Below, in pieces: positions 32,799-40,408 of a DNA stretch of 40,408 nt; within the stretch, counting starts at the first letter, position 1; each line of letters opens with the position of its first letter. The notes below the pieces were generated by a model. That model ran no database searches. It saw only the letters and a program-made list of their open reading frames with translations, and was not told the origin of the DNA. Position numbers and translations under genes: made by a program. Source of the stretch: Elusimicrobiota bacterium (lineage in GTDB: Bacteria > Elusimicrobiota > Elusimicrobia > UBA1565); the NCBI GenBank assembly GCA_002401485.1, contig NVTF01000009.1, positions 1 to 40,408 on the forward strand, read 5' to 3'.

Positions 32799-34108
32799 TT
32801 GAACGGTACTCGCTTCCGGAGATGAGGGGCTTGTGGAGTACAGAGGCCCGCATTAAGAAAATGCTGGAAGTGGAATTGGCCTGGTTGGAGAAGCTCGCTC
32901 CCTCTCGAAAAATCCCGGCGCGCCAAGTCTCTGAGCTGCGAAAAATTATTAAGGGAGGGCCTCTTGCCGCCAAGGTGCGCAAGAAAGAGGAGAAAAGCGC
33001 GCATGATGTTGTTGCGATGCTTCAGGTAGTTTCAGAGGCGCTTGAGGGCAAGGCACCGAAGGTGGTGCAGTATCTGCATTTTGGATTGACTTCTTCCGAT
33101 GTTCTCGATACCGCGCTCGCGATGCAGCTCATCGACGCGAATCGATTGCTGGTGGAGGCTTGGAAACCCGTCGCCAAGCGATTAAAGGCGCTCGCCCGCA
33201 AACATAAGAAGACATGGATGGTCGGGCGGACGCATGGGGTGCATGCCGAGCCGATTCCATTTGGGTTGAAGATGGCGGGCTGGTACGCTGAGGCGCAGCG
33301 CAATATTAAACGCTTGGAACGCGCGGGCCGTGAGATCGCGTTTGGAAATCTCTCCGGTGCCGTTGGCACGTGTGCGCATTTTCCTCCCAGTTTTGAGGCT
33401 TCCGTCCTTCGGAAGCTCGGTCTAAAGGCCGAGCCGGTATCGACCCAGGTGGTTCCGCGCGATCGGTATGCGGAGTATTTTCAAATGATCGCGCTGTCTG
33501 CGGCTGCGATTGAACGTTTCGCGACCGAAATCCGCCATTTGCAGCGAACCGAGGTCCGCGAGGCCGAAGAGCCGTTTGGGAGCGGGCAGAAGGGATCCTC
33601 GGCGATGCCTCACAAGAGAAATCCCGTCCTCTGCGAAAACCTTTGCGGTCTCGCCCGTGTGATTCGAGGACACACGGTCCCCATGCTTGAAAATGTCGCA
33701 TTGTGGCATGAACGCGACATCAGTCATTCCTCCGTTGAGCGAGTGACTCTTCCCGACGCCACCGAACTGCTGCACTTTATGCTGCACCGGTTCGCACGCG
33801 TGTTGGACGGGCTTTCGGTTTTTCCGAAAAATATGATGCGCAACCTTGAAAGTTCGCACGGGTTGGTGTTCAGCCAGCGCGTTCTTCTAACGCTGATCGA
33901 TAAGGGATTGGGCCGCATGCGGGCGTATGACATCGTCCAACGCAACGCGATGGAGACCTGGCGGACCGGTGTTCCGTTTAAGGAAACGTTGGCGGCGGAC
34001 AAAGACTTTATGCGCGAGATGGGTCGGGGAGAGCTCGAACGGCTGTTCGATCTTTCTCATTACGGAAAATCGGTTCCCAAGGTCATGCAGCGAGCGGGAG
34101 TTCTGTGA
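32795..34108 (+). CDS. purB: Adenylosuccinate lyase
   Basis: PurB cleaves fumarate from SAICAR and adenylosuccinate in purine synthesis. This 437-residue protein has the fumarase-superfamily signature SSAMPHKRNPVLCENL (about 267-282), the HGVHAEPIPFGLK loop and the TSSDVLDTALAMQL segment near residue 95. All expected regions are present and the length is typical. It overlaps pyrE and the following SAM-hydrolysing gene by 4 nt each. Confidence 0.97.
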   Translation: MIERYSLPEMRGLWSTEARIKKMLEVELAWLEKLAPSRKIPARQVSELRKIIKGGPLAAKVRKKEEKSAHDVVAMLQVVSEALEGKAPKVVQYLHFGLTSSDVLDTALAMQLIDANRLLVEAWKPVAKRLKALARKHKKTWMVGRTHGVHAEPIPFGLKMAGWYAEAQRNIKRLERAGREIAFGNLSGAVGTCAHFPPSFEASVLRKLGLKAEPVSTQVVPRDRYAEYFQMIALSAAAIERFATEIRHLQRTEVREAEEPFGSGQKGSSAMPHKRNPVLCENLCGLARVIRGHTVPMLENVALWHERDISHSSVERVTLPDATELLHFMLHRFARVLDGLSVFPKNMMRNLESSHGLVFSQRVLLTLIDKGLGRMRAYDIVQRNAMETWRTGVPFKETLAADKDFMREMGRGELERLFDLSHYGKSVPKVMQRAGVL

Positions 34109-34833
34109 TCCCCATCGCCCTCTTAACCGATTTCGGGCATCAAGACCCGTATGTCGGCATCATGAAGGGGGTTCTCCTGTCGCGCGCCCCGGGGGCGACG
34201 GTTGTTGATCTTTGCCACGAAATTCCCGGACAGCGGATCGGTGTGGGCGCGTTTTTCCTGAAGGCCGCTATTGCGTATTTTCCCAACGAGACCTTGTTTG
34301 TTGCCGTTGTCGATCCGGGTGTCGGATCGAAGCGGTCCATTTTGTGGGGCCGCAACAAACGAGGGCAGCAATTTCTTGCTCCTGACAATGGGCTGCTTGA
34401 TGACGTCGGCATCGTTTCGGCGCGGCGGGTGAAAAATCGGAGTTTGTTCCTTTCTGAAATCAGTGCTACGTTTCACGGACGGGATATTTTTGCTCCGACG
34501 GCCGCCGCGCTCGCGTGCGGATTGGACCCGGTGAAGCTTGGGCCGAAGGTGAAGCCTCCGAGAAAAAATAAAAAGGGCGCGTCGCGTTCTGTTTTGCTGA
34601 TTGACCGATTTGGAAACGCAGTGACCGATATCCACCCTGAATCCGTGCGCGGAAAATCAATTTGGGTGGGTAAGAAAAAAATAGGATCGCTGCAAAAGAC
34701 TTATTCATCAGTGAAGCCGGGAGCCTTGCTCGCGCTCATTGGTTCCTACGGTCTTGTTGAGTGTTCCGTGCGCGATGGAGATTTCGCGTCAGTTTTTAAA
34801 ATAAAACCGGGGGACCGAGTCCATGTCCGATGA
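34105..34833 (+). CDS. SAM hydroxide adenosyltransferase (DUF62)
   Basis: This 242-residue protein belongs to the fluorinase-like DUF62 family. Characterised archaeal and bacterial members hydrolyse S-adenosylmethionine to adenosine and methionine with water as nucleophile. Marks are LTDFGHQDPYVGIMKGV at the start, VDPGVGSKRSIL and FHGRDIFAP, carrying the Asp, Arg and His of the proposed triad. The C-terminal barrel begins at VLLIDRFGNAVTDI. It starts with GTG sharing four bases with the purB end. The adjacent gene is a SAM-dependent methyltransferase; whether SAM turnover is linked to it is not known. Confidence 0.92.
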   Translation: MIPIALLTDFGHQDPYVGIMKGVLLSRAPGATVVDLCHEIPGQRIGVGAFFLKAAIAYFPNETLFVAVVDPGVGSKRSILWGRNKRGQQFLAPDNGLLDDVGIVSARRVKNRSLFLSEISATFHGRDIFAPTAAALACGLDPVKLGPKVKPPRKNKKGASRSVLLIDRFGNAVTDIHPESVRGKSIWVGKKKIGSLQKTYSSVKPGALLALIGSYGLVECSVRDGDFASVFKIKPGDRVHVR

Positions 34834-36013
34834 ACTAATTGCATTAAAATTAAAGCCGGGTGAGGAGGATCGACTCCAAGCCGGTCATCGGTGGATCTTT
34901 TCCAACGAACTTTCCGAGATCCCCGAAGCTGCGCCCGGCGCCTTGGCCGTTTTGCAATCCTCGCGCAATAAGACCCTCGGCATCGGGTTCTACAACCCAA
35001 AAAGTCTTATCGCGTTTCGTTTGTTGGCGCGCGAGCCCGCCCCTATTAACGCGGAGTTTCTGAGGGATCGTTTGGAAGCGGCCTTAAATCGCCGCAAGCG
35101 CTATCTGGGTGAAGAGGCCACCGCCTATCGCCTGTGCTTCGGAGAGTCCGATGAACTCCCTGGATTGATTGCCGATCGGTTTGGGGATGTGATCGTCCTG
35201 CAGGTTTTATCGGCGGGTATTCAGAATCTGATTGAGCCCCTCGTTGAGGCGCTGCGGGGGTTGCTCGATCCCGTCGCCATCTACCAGAAGAACGACCACC
35301 CCTCGCGTCAACTCGAAGGGTTGTCCGGAAAGAGCGGCGCTATTTTTGGCGAATTGCCCGCTGAAATGGTGATCGAGGAAAACGGGCTTAAGTTTGCCGT
35401 CGACCCTGTGGGTGCGCAAAAAACAGGATTCTATTTCGATCAGCGCGAGAATCGCATGGCGATCACGCCGTTTGTGAAAGGCAAGTGTGTATTGGATCTC
35501 TATTGTCATTCCGGGGCGTTTGCGTTGAACGCGGCCAAACACGGGGCGATCCGTGTATTTGGAATTGATAGTTCCGAACGTGCGATCGAATCGGCCGTCA
35601 CCAGCGCCAAATTAAACGGACTTGAAGGAAAATGCGATTTTCGCGTCGGAGATGCCGAAAAAATGTTGGCGGATTTTTCTGCAACCCGGCAAAATTTTCA
35701 ACCCGATGTTGTGTTCGTGGACCCGCCAAGCCTGGTCCCATCGAAAAAACACCTGACCAAGGCCCTTCGAGCGTACGTGAAGATCAATGCGAACGCGTTT
35801 CGACTCTTGCGGCGCGGTGGCATTGTTGCGACCAGTACCTGTTCCAATCATATCTCACGCCAGGCTTTCATGGGTATTTTACGGGAAGCGGCCTCGAAGG
35901 CTCAAAAAACGGTGCGGCTTCTGGAAATGCGCGGAGCGGCGAAGGATCATCCAACGCTGATCACGATGCCCGAGACCGAGTATCTCCATTTCGCCTTGCT
36001 AGAAATCGGCTAG
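34823..36013 (+). CDS. RlmI-like 23S rRNA methyltransferase
   Basis: This 396-residue protein has an N-terminal PUA domain (about 1-75: ALKLKPGEEDRLQAGHRWIF) and the class I methyltransferase core of the RlmI/YccW family (m5C on 23S rRNA). The SAM-binding motif is VLDLYCHSGAFALNAAKHG; the VFVDPPSLVPSKK segment and the Cys in ATSTCSNH fit the catalytic region. The AVDPVGAQKTGFYFDQRENR segment is diagnostic. It overlaps the DUF62 gene by 11 nt. Confidence 0.93.
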   Translation: MSDELIALKLKPGEEDRLQAGHRWIFSNELSEIPEAAPGALAVLQSSRNKTLGIGFYNPKSLIAFRLLAREPAPINAEFLRDRLEAALNRRKRYLGEEATAYRLCFGESDELPGLIADRFGDVIVLQVLSAGIQNLIEPLVEALRGLLDPVAIYQKNDHPSRQLEGLSGKSGAIFGELPAEMVIEENGLKFAVDPVGAQKTGFYFDQRENRMAITPFVKGKCVLDLYCHSGAFALNAAKHGAIRVFGIDSSERAIESAVTSAKLNGLEGKCDFRVGDAEKMLADFSATRQNFQPDVVFVDPPSLVPSKKHLTKALRAYVKINANAFRLLRRGGIVATSTCSNHISRQAFMGILREAASKAQKTVRLLEMRGAAKDHPTLITMPETEYLHFALLEIG

Positions 36014-36021
36014 AGGTACGG

Positions 36022-38073
36022 GTGGATCCAGAGACACTCGCTCACGGTCAAGGATGGGAACCCAACTCGGACTCCATCGCCGCGCTGCGTCGTTTTCTTG
36101 AACGGGAACATCATTCTCAAAATGCGGGACGCGAGGCGATGTATGACTCGCCGATTGAAGACCGCGTTAAGGCCGGCATCGCGGTCGACCAGGTTTTTTC
36201 CTCCGGGGTTGAGCCCCAGGGGCGGCGCAAGATTTTTATTTTTCATAGTAGGCGCAACGATTCGAAATTTCGCCCCGGCACACGCCTGCGCTTGAGTCGA
36301 GGCGACGCACGTTCCCCGACAGCCGTGTTGGAATTGATTGAAGACCGCTATGATGGAAAGAAGTACGAATTTCGCTTGGTGGGCCAACTGGAGGATGAGT
36401 CGATTCTTGAAAGCTCAGAGCCCTGGGTTCTCGACGAGGATGTCTTCGATTTGCTCGACGCGCAATTGGCGATCCTGCGTGAGGCGGAAGAGGAGGGGCA
36501 TGATTTATGGATAGAAGGGGAAGATCCTCAGCCTGTTCCATCACCCCCTCCGGTTAAATCGGCCTTTGGAAGTGACCTATCCCCTTCGATGGGCAATGCC
36601 TTTGGAGCGGCGGCGGCGGCACCGCGTTGGTTTGCGGTGCAAGGCCCGCCGGGATCCGGTAAAACCCACCTTCTCGCGCGTCTGGCCCTTCATTACGCGG
36701 TAGAGCGCGGCCAACGGGTGCTTATCACCGCGGTTGCACATCAAGCGATTCACCAAGCGTTGCGCGAGACGTTCTTCGTCGGGAAACGCTTCGCACAAGA
36801 CGATCCGCGGGTGAAATCGCTGCTGACCGACAGCCTGATCAAGTTGGGCGGTTCTCGGGGACGCAATGAGGGTCTTCCCGCTGGGGTCCGGCCGGTGTTC
36901 CGGCTTCCGAAAGGGAAAAAAGGATTTATTGCGGGGGCAACCATTTATGCGGCGCGCAACGCCGCTGTCGAATTGGGGGGGCCGCGACCATTTGATGTTG
37001 TTCTCTTTGATGAGGCGGGGCAGGCGCCGCTTGTTCTAGCGTTGGGTGCGCGGCTTCTTGCCGAAAAAACAATATTCATCGGGGATGACATGCAACTGCC
37101 CCCTGTGGTGACCTCCGGATACGACGAAGAGGGCGACCCCTCCGCGCGGCGGTCCGCGATTGAACTCGTTCGGGAACTCTACGAGCCGCCCCCGATGATT
37201 ACCGAGACGAGGCGCCTCAATGACTCGTTGTGCGCGGTTGTGAGCGATTGTTTCTATGACGGAGTTTTGGCCCCGACCGTTGAAGCCGGTTCGCGGCGGC
37301 TCGTTCTTTCAGGAACGCCGGGGGCGGGATTTGAAACCATCTTTGATCCGGAGGAGCCGCTGGTTTTTGTGGATGTTCCGCATGAGGATCAGCGGTCTAG
37401 ATCCGAACCCGAGGCGCGTTGGGCCGCTGCTATTACGGCGGAAGCCGCCCGGCTGGGGATTTCTGCCGAAGAGGTCGGCATCATTTCTCCCTACCGCGCC
37501 CAGTGCAATCGTATTCGATTTTTATGCGGGCAGCGTCGCGGGCTGGCGGTGGCAACGGTAGAACGTTTTCAGGGGCAGGAACGCGAGCTGGTTATCATCT
37601 CGCTGACGAGTTCCCAATTGACGTATATGGCACGTCTGGCCGGGTTTTTATTCAATCCCAATCGCTTGAATGTGGCGATCAGCCGTGCGCGCACGAAGGT
37701 GGTGGTGCTTGGCTCGAAGGCCGCGCTGAAGGCCGCCGTGCAGGCTGCCGATGAGGGCAACCCGGATTCGTCCGCAGCCAGCGGATTGGCGACCTTGTGG
37801 CGAATTCTGGACACGGCCTGCGAAGTGGATGGCGCTAGAGTTCCGATCCCGGTGCCTGTGTCGCCTTCGAAGCCCCCGGCATCCGAGACGCTCGCCTTTG
37901 AGCCCGGCGACATCATTGAACATGCGGATTTCGGGGCAGGGGTCGTTTCCAAGAAATTGCAGGAAACCGTCGACGGGCGGCCGGAATGGGTGAACGAGGT
38001 TCGTTTTGACGATGGAAAGGTGCGAATGCTGATTCCGCGGCTTTCCGAACCTCCGATGAAAAAGGCCGCGTGA
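36022..38073 (+). CDS. Superfamily 1 UPF1/DNA2-like helicase with C-terminal Tudor-like domain
   Basis: This 683-residue helicase has an N-terminal beta-barrel region (about 45-140). The SF1 motifs follow: Walker A GPPGSGKTHLLARL (about 208), Walker B VVLFDEAGQAPL (about 330), QLPPVV (motif III), and later GIISPYRAQ, VERFQGQERELVIISL and LNVAISRARTKVVVLG (motifs V-VI). This order matches bacterial UPF1-like helicases. The tail, GDIIEHADFGAGVVSKKL, looks like the Tudor-like domain of UvrD/PcrA that contacts RNA polymerase. The start is GTG at 36022, with GAGG 6 nt upstream; the reading frame remains open further up but overlaps rlmI. Substrate, RNA or DNA, is unknown. Confidence 0.88.
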   Translation: MDPETLAHGQGWEPNSDSIAALRRFLEREHHSQNAGREAMYDSPIEDRVKAGIAVDQVFSSGVEPQGRRKIFIFHSRRNDSKFRPGTRLRLSRGDARSPTAVLELIEDRYDGKKYEFRLVGQLEDESILESSEPWVLDEDVFDLLDAQLAILREAEEEGHDLWIEGEDPQPVPSPPPVKSAFGSDLSPSMGNAFGAAAAAPRWFAVQGPPGSGKTHLLARLALHYAVERGQRVLITAVAHQAIHQALRETFFVGKRFAQDDPRVKSLLTDSLIKLGGSRGRNEGLPAGVRPVFRLPKGKKGFIAGATIYAARNAAVELGGPRPFDVVLFDEAGQAPLVLALGARLLAEKTIFIGDDMQLPPVVTSGYDEEGDPSARRSAIELVRELYEPPPMITETRRLNDSLCAVVSDCFYDGVLAPTVEAGSRRLVLSGTPGAGFETIFDPEEPLVFVDVPHEDQRSRSEPEARWAAAITAEAARLGISAEEVGIISPYRAQCNRIRFLCGQRRGLAVATVERFQGQERELVIISLTSSQLTYMARLAGFLFNPNRLNVAISRARTKVVVLGSKAALKAAVQAADEGNPDSSAASGLATLWRILDTACEVDGARVPIPVPVSPSKPPASETLAFEPGDIIEHADFGAGVVSKKLQETVDGRPEWVNEVRFDDGKVRMLIPRLSEPPMKKAA

Positions 38074-38462
38074 GACTCTACATCGTTGATGGTTCCAATG
38101 CGGTGCGTCGGGGTGATTATGACCCGCGTTTTCCGGAGATGGATGAGGCGCGTCATGAGGAATTCCTCGATCGAGTGACGCGAGCCGCCGAACCGTTGGA
38201 TGGTGGAATTTTAATCCAGATTTTTTTTGACGGCCCTCGTCGAGAAACCTTCCCAGTGGATACTCCCGTCCAGGTCCGATTCGCCTTTGACGGAGACGCC
38301 GATGCAGGCATTCTGGATGCCGTCCGGTATCGAATGCAATCGGGAAAAGGGGTTGTCGTTGTGACTCAGGATCGCGATCTAGCCGACCAGGTGAAGGAAG
38401 AGGGAGCGAAGGTGATTCGTTTCTCTGAGTTTGAAACGCGTCTTCGCGAGCGACGGGCTTAA
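38070..38462 (+). CDS. YacP-like NYN-domain ribonuclease
   Basis: This 130-residue NYN/PIN-fold protein has the acidic pocket residues: Asp in YIVDGSNAVRRG, Asp in FDGDADAGILDAV and Asp in VVTQDRDLADQV. In Bacillus, YacP (Rae1) is a ribosome-associated endoribonuclease. It starts with GTG overlapping the helicase stop and ends the operon; helicase plus NYN nuclease next to each other suggests RNA turnover. The next gene is convergent with 1 nt between stops. Confidence 0.9.
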   Translation: MRLYIVDGSNAVRRGDYDPRFPEMDEARHEEFLDRVTRAAEPLDGGILIQIFFDGPRRETFPVDTPVQVRFAFDGDADAGILDAVRYRMQSGKGVVVVTQDRDLADQVKEEGAKVIRFSEFETRLRERRA

Positions 38463-38463
38463 A

Positions 38464-39894
38464 TCAGTCCTGACGAATAGGAACTGCGCTGCGCAGCGCG
38501 TCGTCCAGTTCGATGACAAATCCCCGGCCGAGACCGTTGCGCGCATGATAATAAGGGGCTTCGATGTAGATGCGCAATGCGTCCCCTTTTTCTCCTTCCA
38601 TGAAGAACGATCCGTCGGCTTCCGACTGCACGGTCAATTCGATGCCATCGGCACCCAGGGCCTTCACCGCAGACGGGATTACGTCAATGCCGGCTGTGTT
38701 GGTAACCCGCAGGCCCCAAGCGCCGGCGACGCCCGGGCGGGGGGAAACATCCAGCTTCAATCCATGAGGGAAAACAATCGCTTGGTCGATGGAGGTGATC
38801 CGAACCGCCCGGTAGGCGGAGGCACTATTGGCTGTGCGGGGAAGTGATGCTGGAAATTTCCCAAAGCTGTCATGGGCGATAAAATAAGTTTTTTCCCCCC
38901 AGTCCTTGTCGGTTTGATTCGTTGAGCAATGAATCAAGCGTTCTCCCTGTTCCATACAGAAATAACCGACTACGGCTACCGCATGGGCGCCCGGCCAGCG
39001 GGGGTGTTCGGTGTGTTCGAGCTGCACGTAAGCGATGCCCCAGCGTTGGAGGCCTTCCTTTAGGACCTTCGCGTATTTAAGCGGCGTACGTCCGCGAAAA
39101 ACACTGTTGGTAAACAGCTGTTTCCACTCCCCTTCCATCGCCGACATTTCGGGCTTGTATGTGAAGACCTTTCCCGAAATCGGATCCTTGACCGTATAGG
39201 ATTTCTTCTCGGTTAGGAGCTTGGCGTAGCCGCGCGGCTCGTACGGAAAACCGGTGTTGCGTACCGGATCCTTTTGGATGAACTTCGGCGGCACAACAAA
39301 ATCAGGGTCCCCGTTGCCCGAGGAAATACGTGAGCGCCGGAAGTATTCGAGTTCCAGCAGGGTGGGGTCCAGTCCCGTCTCGTTGCCGCCGTGACTGCGG
39401 CTTTCATGCTGGGGCAAGGAGCGTCCTAATTGCTGGGCCCACCAATCGTTGGCGGACGCGGCGGCATGGGCAAGACAGGTCCAGATCGGTTCATTGGGGC
39501 GGCCGTCATAGGTCCATTCTTTGATCTTTCCGAATCTCCGCCCTTGATTCTGCCGGCGAATCATGTCGTTGATTTTAGCGACCTGCTCCGGGGTCTCTTC
39601 CTGGTTCTTGTGAGGGAGGCGGTCGAACCCGGCAATGGTGTCTCTAAATTCCACGGGAATCGTATCGAGATCCAGCGCGAAACGGGGGGCAGCTGGCGGC
39701 GACTCGGATTCGGCGTAAAGGATTTTGCGCTGTTCGCGCACAGGTGTATTCTCCACCGGAACAACCTTTCCATCAAAAATCCGGTCGAGCACTTCGGGGG
39801 AGAGATTATGCCGCAGGATCGGCGCGGGAGGTCGGATATTCGCCGACGCGCAGACGGGAAGAAATAGAAGAACTGGAAGAATAGAAATCTTCAT
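38464..39894 (-). CDS. Exported papain-like cysteine peptidase
   Basis: This 476-residue protein has a signal peptide (MKISILPVLLFLPVCASA). The catalytic residues expected of a C1-type papain fold are visible: Cys140 in IWTCLAHAAASANDWW, His304 in GAHAVAVVGYF and, in place of Asn, Asp342 in FIAHDSFG. The stretch between is longer than in papain. The C-terminal 100 residues are a beta domain (LKLDVSPRPGVAGAWG and GFVIELDDALR). ATG at 39894 is chosen over the 39909 start because the signal peptide begins there and a -10 (TAGAAT) is 5 nt upstream. Substrate unknown. It is divergent from a lipoprotein gene. Confidence 0.75.
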   Translation of the reverse strand: MKISILPVLLFLPVCASANIRPPAPILRHNLSPEVLDRIFDGKVVPVENTPVREQRKILYAESESPPAAPRFALDLDTIPVEFRDTIAGFDRLPHKNQEETPEQVAKINDMIRRQNQGRRFGKIKEWTYDGRPNEPIWTCLAHAAASANDWWAQQLGRSLPQHESRSHGGNETGLDPTLLELEYFRRSRISSGNGDPDFVVPPKFIQKDPVRNTGFPYEPRGYAKLLTEKKSYTVKDPISGKVFTYKPEMSAMEGEWKQLFTNSVFRGRTPLKYAKVLKEGLQRWGIAYVQLEHTEHPRWPGAHAVAVVGYFCMEQGERLIHCSTNQTDKDWGEKTYFIAHDSFGKFPASLPRTANSASAYRAVRITSIDQAIVFPHGLKLDVSPRPGVAGAWGLRVTNTAGIDVIPSAVKALGADGIELTVQSEADGSFFMEGEKGDALRIYIEAPYYHARNGLGRGFVIELDDALRSAVPIRQD

Positions 39895-39899
39895 GCGAT

Positions 39900-39905
39900 A
39901 TTCTA
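39900..39905 (-). promoter_or_regulatory. -10 box of papain-like gene
   Basis: The minus strand reads TAGAAT, 5 nt, then ATG 39894. TTCAGA 17 nt further upstream is a possible -35. Confidence 0.45.
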
Positions 39906-39932
39906 TCATAGGTCCTTTAGACTCTGAATTGG

Positions 39933-39938
39933 TATATT
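39933..39938 (+). promoter_or_regulatory. -10 box of CbiX-like lipoprotein
   Basis: TATATT, 6 nt, GTG 39945; leaderless. It is divergent with the -10 box at 39900-39905, 27 nt away. Confidence 0.45.
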
Positions 39939-39944
39939 GCCCCT

Positions 39945-40408
39945 GTGAAGAGATTTTTTCCCCTATTGTTTTGGGCCCTTGCCGCGGGTTGTGCGACGTC
40001 CGGCGAGGCAGGCCGTGTTGGTGTGTTGGTCATGGCCCACGGCGGCGAACCTGAGTGGAACCGACTCGCGAGTGAAGCGGCTGCTTCCCTCGCGAAGGAA
40101 TACCCAACGGAGATCGCCTTTGGCATGGCGCGGGCGGATACCCTGCAAAAGGCCGTCATGCGCCTGGAGAAACGGCATGTGAGGCGAATCGCCGTTGTTC
40201 GCTTGTTTCTTAGTGGGAAAAGTTTTCTCGGCCGAACGGAAAAGATCCTGGGCGCGGTTCCCGGAGCCTCAGAAAGACCGGCGCATTGGGAGCATCACGG
40301 GCATGGGGACCATGCGATGATGGATCCCCGTACCATGCCCCTGTGGCGGGTCAAGACCAACAGCGAATTTGTGATCACCCGCGAGGGCCTGTTGGATGGG
40401 CCGACGGG
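39945..40408 (+). CDS. CbiX-like lipoprotein (partial, cut by the window end)
   Basis: GTG at 39945 opens a frame that continues past the window end. It begins with a lipoprotein signal, MKRFFPLLFWALAAGC, with lipobox LAAGC (Cys16). The mature part resembles sirohydrochlorin/cobalamin chelatase (CbiX/CbiK) proteins: VGVLVMAHGGEPEW in place of the usual LLVGHGS, then ARADTLQKAVMRLEKRHVRRIAVV. A His-rich segment (HWEHHGHGDH) follows. Chelatases are cytoplasmic, so an outer-envelope lipoprotein form would rather bind or deliver a metal. No stop is visible, so the total length is unknown. Coding call is strong; function is a hypothesis. Confidence 0.75.
   Translation, partial: MKRFFPLLFWALAAGCATSGEAGRVGVLVMAHGGEPEWNRLASEAAASLAKEYPTEIAFGMARADTLQKAVMRLEKRHVRRIAVVRLFLSGKSFLGRTEKILGAVPGASERPAHWEHHGHGDHAMMDPRTMPLWRVKTNSEFVITREGLLDGPT

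Noticed and set aside
7780-39915. ATAGGTCC/GGACCTAT in three intergenic sites (7780, 10731, 39908)
   Set aside because: It occurs also inside a gene near 18311, orientations differ, and the count is close to chance for an 8-mer in 40 kb.

Overview
The window looks like a chromosomal piece of a Gram-negative, moderately GC-rich, probably uncultured bacterium. Many proteins carry signal peptides, and there are lipoproteins, an outer-membrane beta-barrel and an AsmA-like protein. The N-terminally extended, exported-looking Lon proteases and the envelope-protein style remind me of Elusimicrobiota. That is an impression from family style, not a proof. No rRNA, tRNA, CRISPR array or prophage is visible, and no gene-free stretch exceeds 300 bases.

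Layout. (1) 1-2,340 is an AT-richer accessory stretch: an unknown membrane-anchored protein, a TacA/TacT-type (DUF1778/GNAT) toxin-antitoxin pair with an operator-like palindrome in its promoter, and a GFA-family zinc protein. (2) 2,350-4,700 holds exported unknowns, one a CxxCH protein whose signal peptide and body lie in different frames. (3) 4,777-16,985 is a long minus-strand block: 7Fe-type ferredoxin, a double cysteine-peptidase protein (C39-like plus NlpC/P60), GAF-PAS protein, two tandem Lon paralogues each with a signal-like N-terminus and a C-terminal membrane segment, a six-hairpin glycosidase, a metallophosphoesterase and an exported HExxH protein. (4) 17,096-24,840 is an envelope region: alpha/beta hydrolase, two paralogous anchored proteins flanking a 44-residue lipoprotein, an outer-membrane barrel fused to LysM, a degenerate receiver-TM-propeller protein, a PilZ-like protein, an exported HAD phosphatase and a GYF-coiled-coil protein. 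(5) 24,919-29,632 runs gcvT, gcvH, a LipM-like acyltransferase, a stand-alone AsnC/RAM domain, a single-domain response regulator, a small membrane protein, an M50-like membrane protease and a dolichol/phytol-kinase-like protein. (6) 29,632-29,842 is a 211-bp MITE-like element with perfect 31-bp inverted ends. (7) 29,872-38,462 is a tightly overlapping operon: AsmA-like, pyrE, purB, SAM hydroxide adenosyltransferase, RlmI-like methyltransferase, UPF1-like helicase and YacP-like NYN nuclease. (8) 38,464-40,408 has an exported papain-like protein and, divergently, an incomplete CbiX-like lipoprotein cut by the window end.

A signal running through the window is the placement of -10 boxes (TATACT, TACACT, CATACT, TAAAAT, TATTGT, TAGAAT) only 5-10 nt before the start codon of genes that begin a transcription unit. 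This predicts leaderless or nearly leaderless mRNAs. Genes inside operons instead use Shine-Dalgarno sites or 1-4 nt stop/start overlaps. I used this pattern to correct several start codons.

The most unusual content is the tandem membrane-type Lon pair, the two-paralogue-plus-lipoprotein cluster at 18-20 kb, the barrel-LysM / pseudo-receiver-propeller / PilZ operon, and the leaderless promoter architecture.
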